This document shows, one piece after another, positions 41,991 through 42,852 of a stretch of DNA of 42,852 bases. Position numbers and translations under genes: made by a program. This DNA is from Candidatus Obscuribacter sp. Lineage in GTDB: Bacteria > Cyanobacteriota > Vampirovibrionia > Obscuribacterales > Obscuribacteraceae. Where the stretch lies: the NCBI GenBank assembly GCA_021772155.1, contig JADYXS010000112.1, positions 1 through 42,852 on the forward strand, read 5' to 3'. The notes under the pieces are model-generated. The model did not search any database. It saw nothing but the letters and a program-made list of their open reading frames with translations, and was not told the DNA's origin. Every line of letters starts with the position of its first letter. Position 1 is the first letter of the stretch.

Positions 41991-42584
41991 ATGAAGATTC
42001 TGGCGATGTTCGCAGCAATTTCTATATACTTATGTGGTGTGGCGTCAGCTGATGAATCAGTACAGCGTCCGGCGCCTTCAGCAGCGGTCGGGCCTGCCGA
42101 ACTGAGCGATCCAGCATCAGGATCGGGACTGCTGCCGATGCCTCCGGCACCGCCCCCTATAGTCATTCCGGTACCAGAAAAGCTCCCGGTTCAAGTAGAG
42201 CCAGAGCCGACGTCAAGAAAGTCGCCAACATCAGCAGGGACGCCGGCATCAGCAGTCACAAAACCGACTATAAATACTGCTTTGAAAGCATTCAACGACC
42301 GCAACTTCGGCGGAGCACTTGCACAATTTGACAAGTTAGACCGTAACGGAATGTGCAACGAAAAGGTTCACTATTACATGGGACGTTGCTGTCAGCAACT
42401 TTCACAAGTCACGCGAGCGTTGGACAATTACGGATGGGTGATTTCTTACGGCAAAGATCCGACGCTTAAGTATTACGCTGAGGTGGCGGCTGGACAAATC
42501 AGTAGGTATTCGAAACATCGTACCTACGCCGGCAACGGAAACCGGTTCGTTGCGTCCGGAGGCGGAAGCAGCGGAGGCGGTTGA
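41991..42584 (+). CDS. Exported proline-rich protein with C-terminal TPR-like domain
   Basis: A 197-aa protein from ATG 41991 with a signal peptide (KILAMFAAISIYLCGVASA). Residues ~20-90 are a Pro/Ser linker rich in VPEKLPVQVEPEPT-like sequence, residues ~95-165 a helical unit with TPR-like features (ALKAFNDRNFGGALAQFDKLDRNGMCNEKVHYYMGRC), and the tail ends in glycine/serine (ASGGGSSGGG). Codons upstream of 41991 remain open to a TTG at 41940, but the signal sequence fixes the start. An envelope location is likely; function unknown. Confidence 0.75.
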   Translation: MKILAMFAAISIYLCGVASADESVQRPAPSAAVGPAELSDPASGSGLLPMPPAPPPIVIPVPEKLPVQVEPEPTSRKSPTSAGTPASAVTKPTINTALKAFNDRNFGGALAQFDKLDRNGMCNEKVHYYMGRCCQQLSQVTRALDNYGWVISYGKDPTLKYYAEVAAGQISRYSKHRTYAGNGNRFVASGGGSSGGG

Positions 42585-42721
42585 CGCAGAAGGTAGGCAA
42601 CAGGTTGTTGTCCAGCAATTTGAACGATATCTAGAGTGGCATAACTGCGTATAGATTCAGCCCCCGAGCTGATTGTTTGTTTGAGGTCGGGTGCACTGTA
42701 TGTGGTGCTTGCTGCAGTTTG
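42585..42721. other. 137-bp gap between convergent genes
   Basis: Nothing gene-like was found. No strong stem with a T tract follows the plus-strand stop at 42584. Confidence 0.4.
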
Positions 42722-42852
42722 TTAGCGTCGCCTGTCTATCGTGACGATATATACTTTGTTTAGAAGCCAACCCAAAGCTTTGGAGGCGATTCCGGCTCCA
42801 ATTAGGAATCCGATTAGTGCTGGGATCAGGCGGAGAACATCGTGAAAGTAAA
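42722..42852 (-). CDS. 3' end of a gene encoding a membrane or membrane-tethered protein (partial)
   Basis: On the minus strand one frame is open from the right edge of the window to TAA at 42724-42722. The visible tail includes LIPALIGFLIGAGIASKALGWLLNK and ends VYIVTIDRRR: one hydrophobic helix and a basic end. The rest is outside the window, so the family cannot be named. Coding character is supported by the clean hydrophobic-then-basic pattern; the other two frames on this strand look non-coding. Confidence 0.6.
   Translation of the reverse strand, partial: YFHDVLRLIPALIGFLIGAGIASKALGWLLNKVYIVTIDRRR

Overview
The window most resembles a non-photosynthetic relative of Cyanobacteria (Vampirovibrionia/Melainabacteria, perhaps the Obscuribacterales). 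This is an inference, since no rRNA or other phylogenetic marker is present. It rests on the mixture seen: a short RRM protein with a glycine tail of the cyanobacterial type, a membrane Ser/Thr kinase with a TPR tail, many small exported TPR or proline-rich proteins, and very large glycine/aspartate-rich proteins of unknown function. No tRNA, rRNA, CRISPR array, insertion sequence or phage gene was seen.

Layout. 1-3995 (minus strand): an alpha/beta hydrolase, DNA polymerase IV (dinB) and 2-isopropylmalate synthase (leuA). Between dinB and leuA lies a well-formed leucine attenuator: a leader peptide with four consecutive Leu codons, an antiterminator arm just after its stop codon, and a terminator hairpin directly before the leuA ribosome binding site. 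4152-7193 (plus): a small coiled-coil protein, a group II truncated haemoglobin, a membrane Ser/Thr kinase and its tightly linked partner. 7194-10425: exported and membrane small proteins, an RRM protein, a histidine-kinase remnant and several hairpins.

10775-26184 (almost all minus) is the unusual part. Four consecutive transcription units are each preceded by the same 20-bp box (consensus GGAACAATTATGTAACGCAC), with a TA-containing -10-like hexamer always 5 bp downstream. They encode a 98-aa protein followed by a 3464-aa giant (YD-like repeats, helical region, hydrophobic stretches, HEVRH zincin-like motif, C-terminal FHA domain) and a 163-aa protein whose start overlaps the giant's stop; a 94-aa protein; a 337-aa protein with five 18-residue helical repeats; and a 455-aa protein with a duplicated domain. 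One plus-strand exported protein (22723-23355) sits inside the cluster.

Divergent from the last box is a two-component operon (26320-29410): OmpR-type regulator, exported helical-repeat protein and sensor kinase. It is followed by a second YD-like protein of 1030 aa ending in a papain-like cysteine-protease fold (29593-32685) and a 128-aa gene 10 nt behind it. I read 10775-33082 as a candidate undescribed system: box-controlled giant and accessory proteins, possibly controlled by the adjacent regulator, with each giant protein paired to a small downstream protein.

33173-42852 holds ordinary single genes: a membrane-anchored endonuclease/exonuclease/phosphatase protein, a GrpB-family protein, a DUF4259-like protein, a hemerythrin-like exported protein, a TPR protein, a spermidine-synthase-fold membrane protein, a K+ channel, a DoxX-like protein, two exported proteins of unknown function and, at the right edge, the 3' end of a minus-strand gene.
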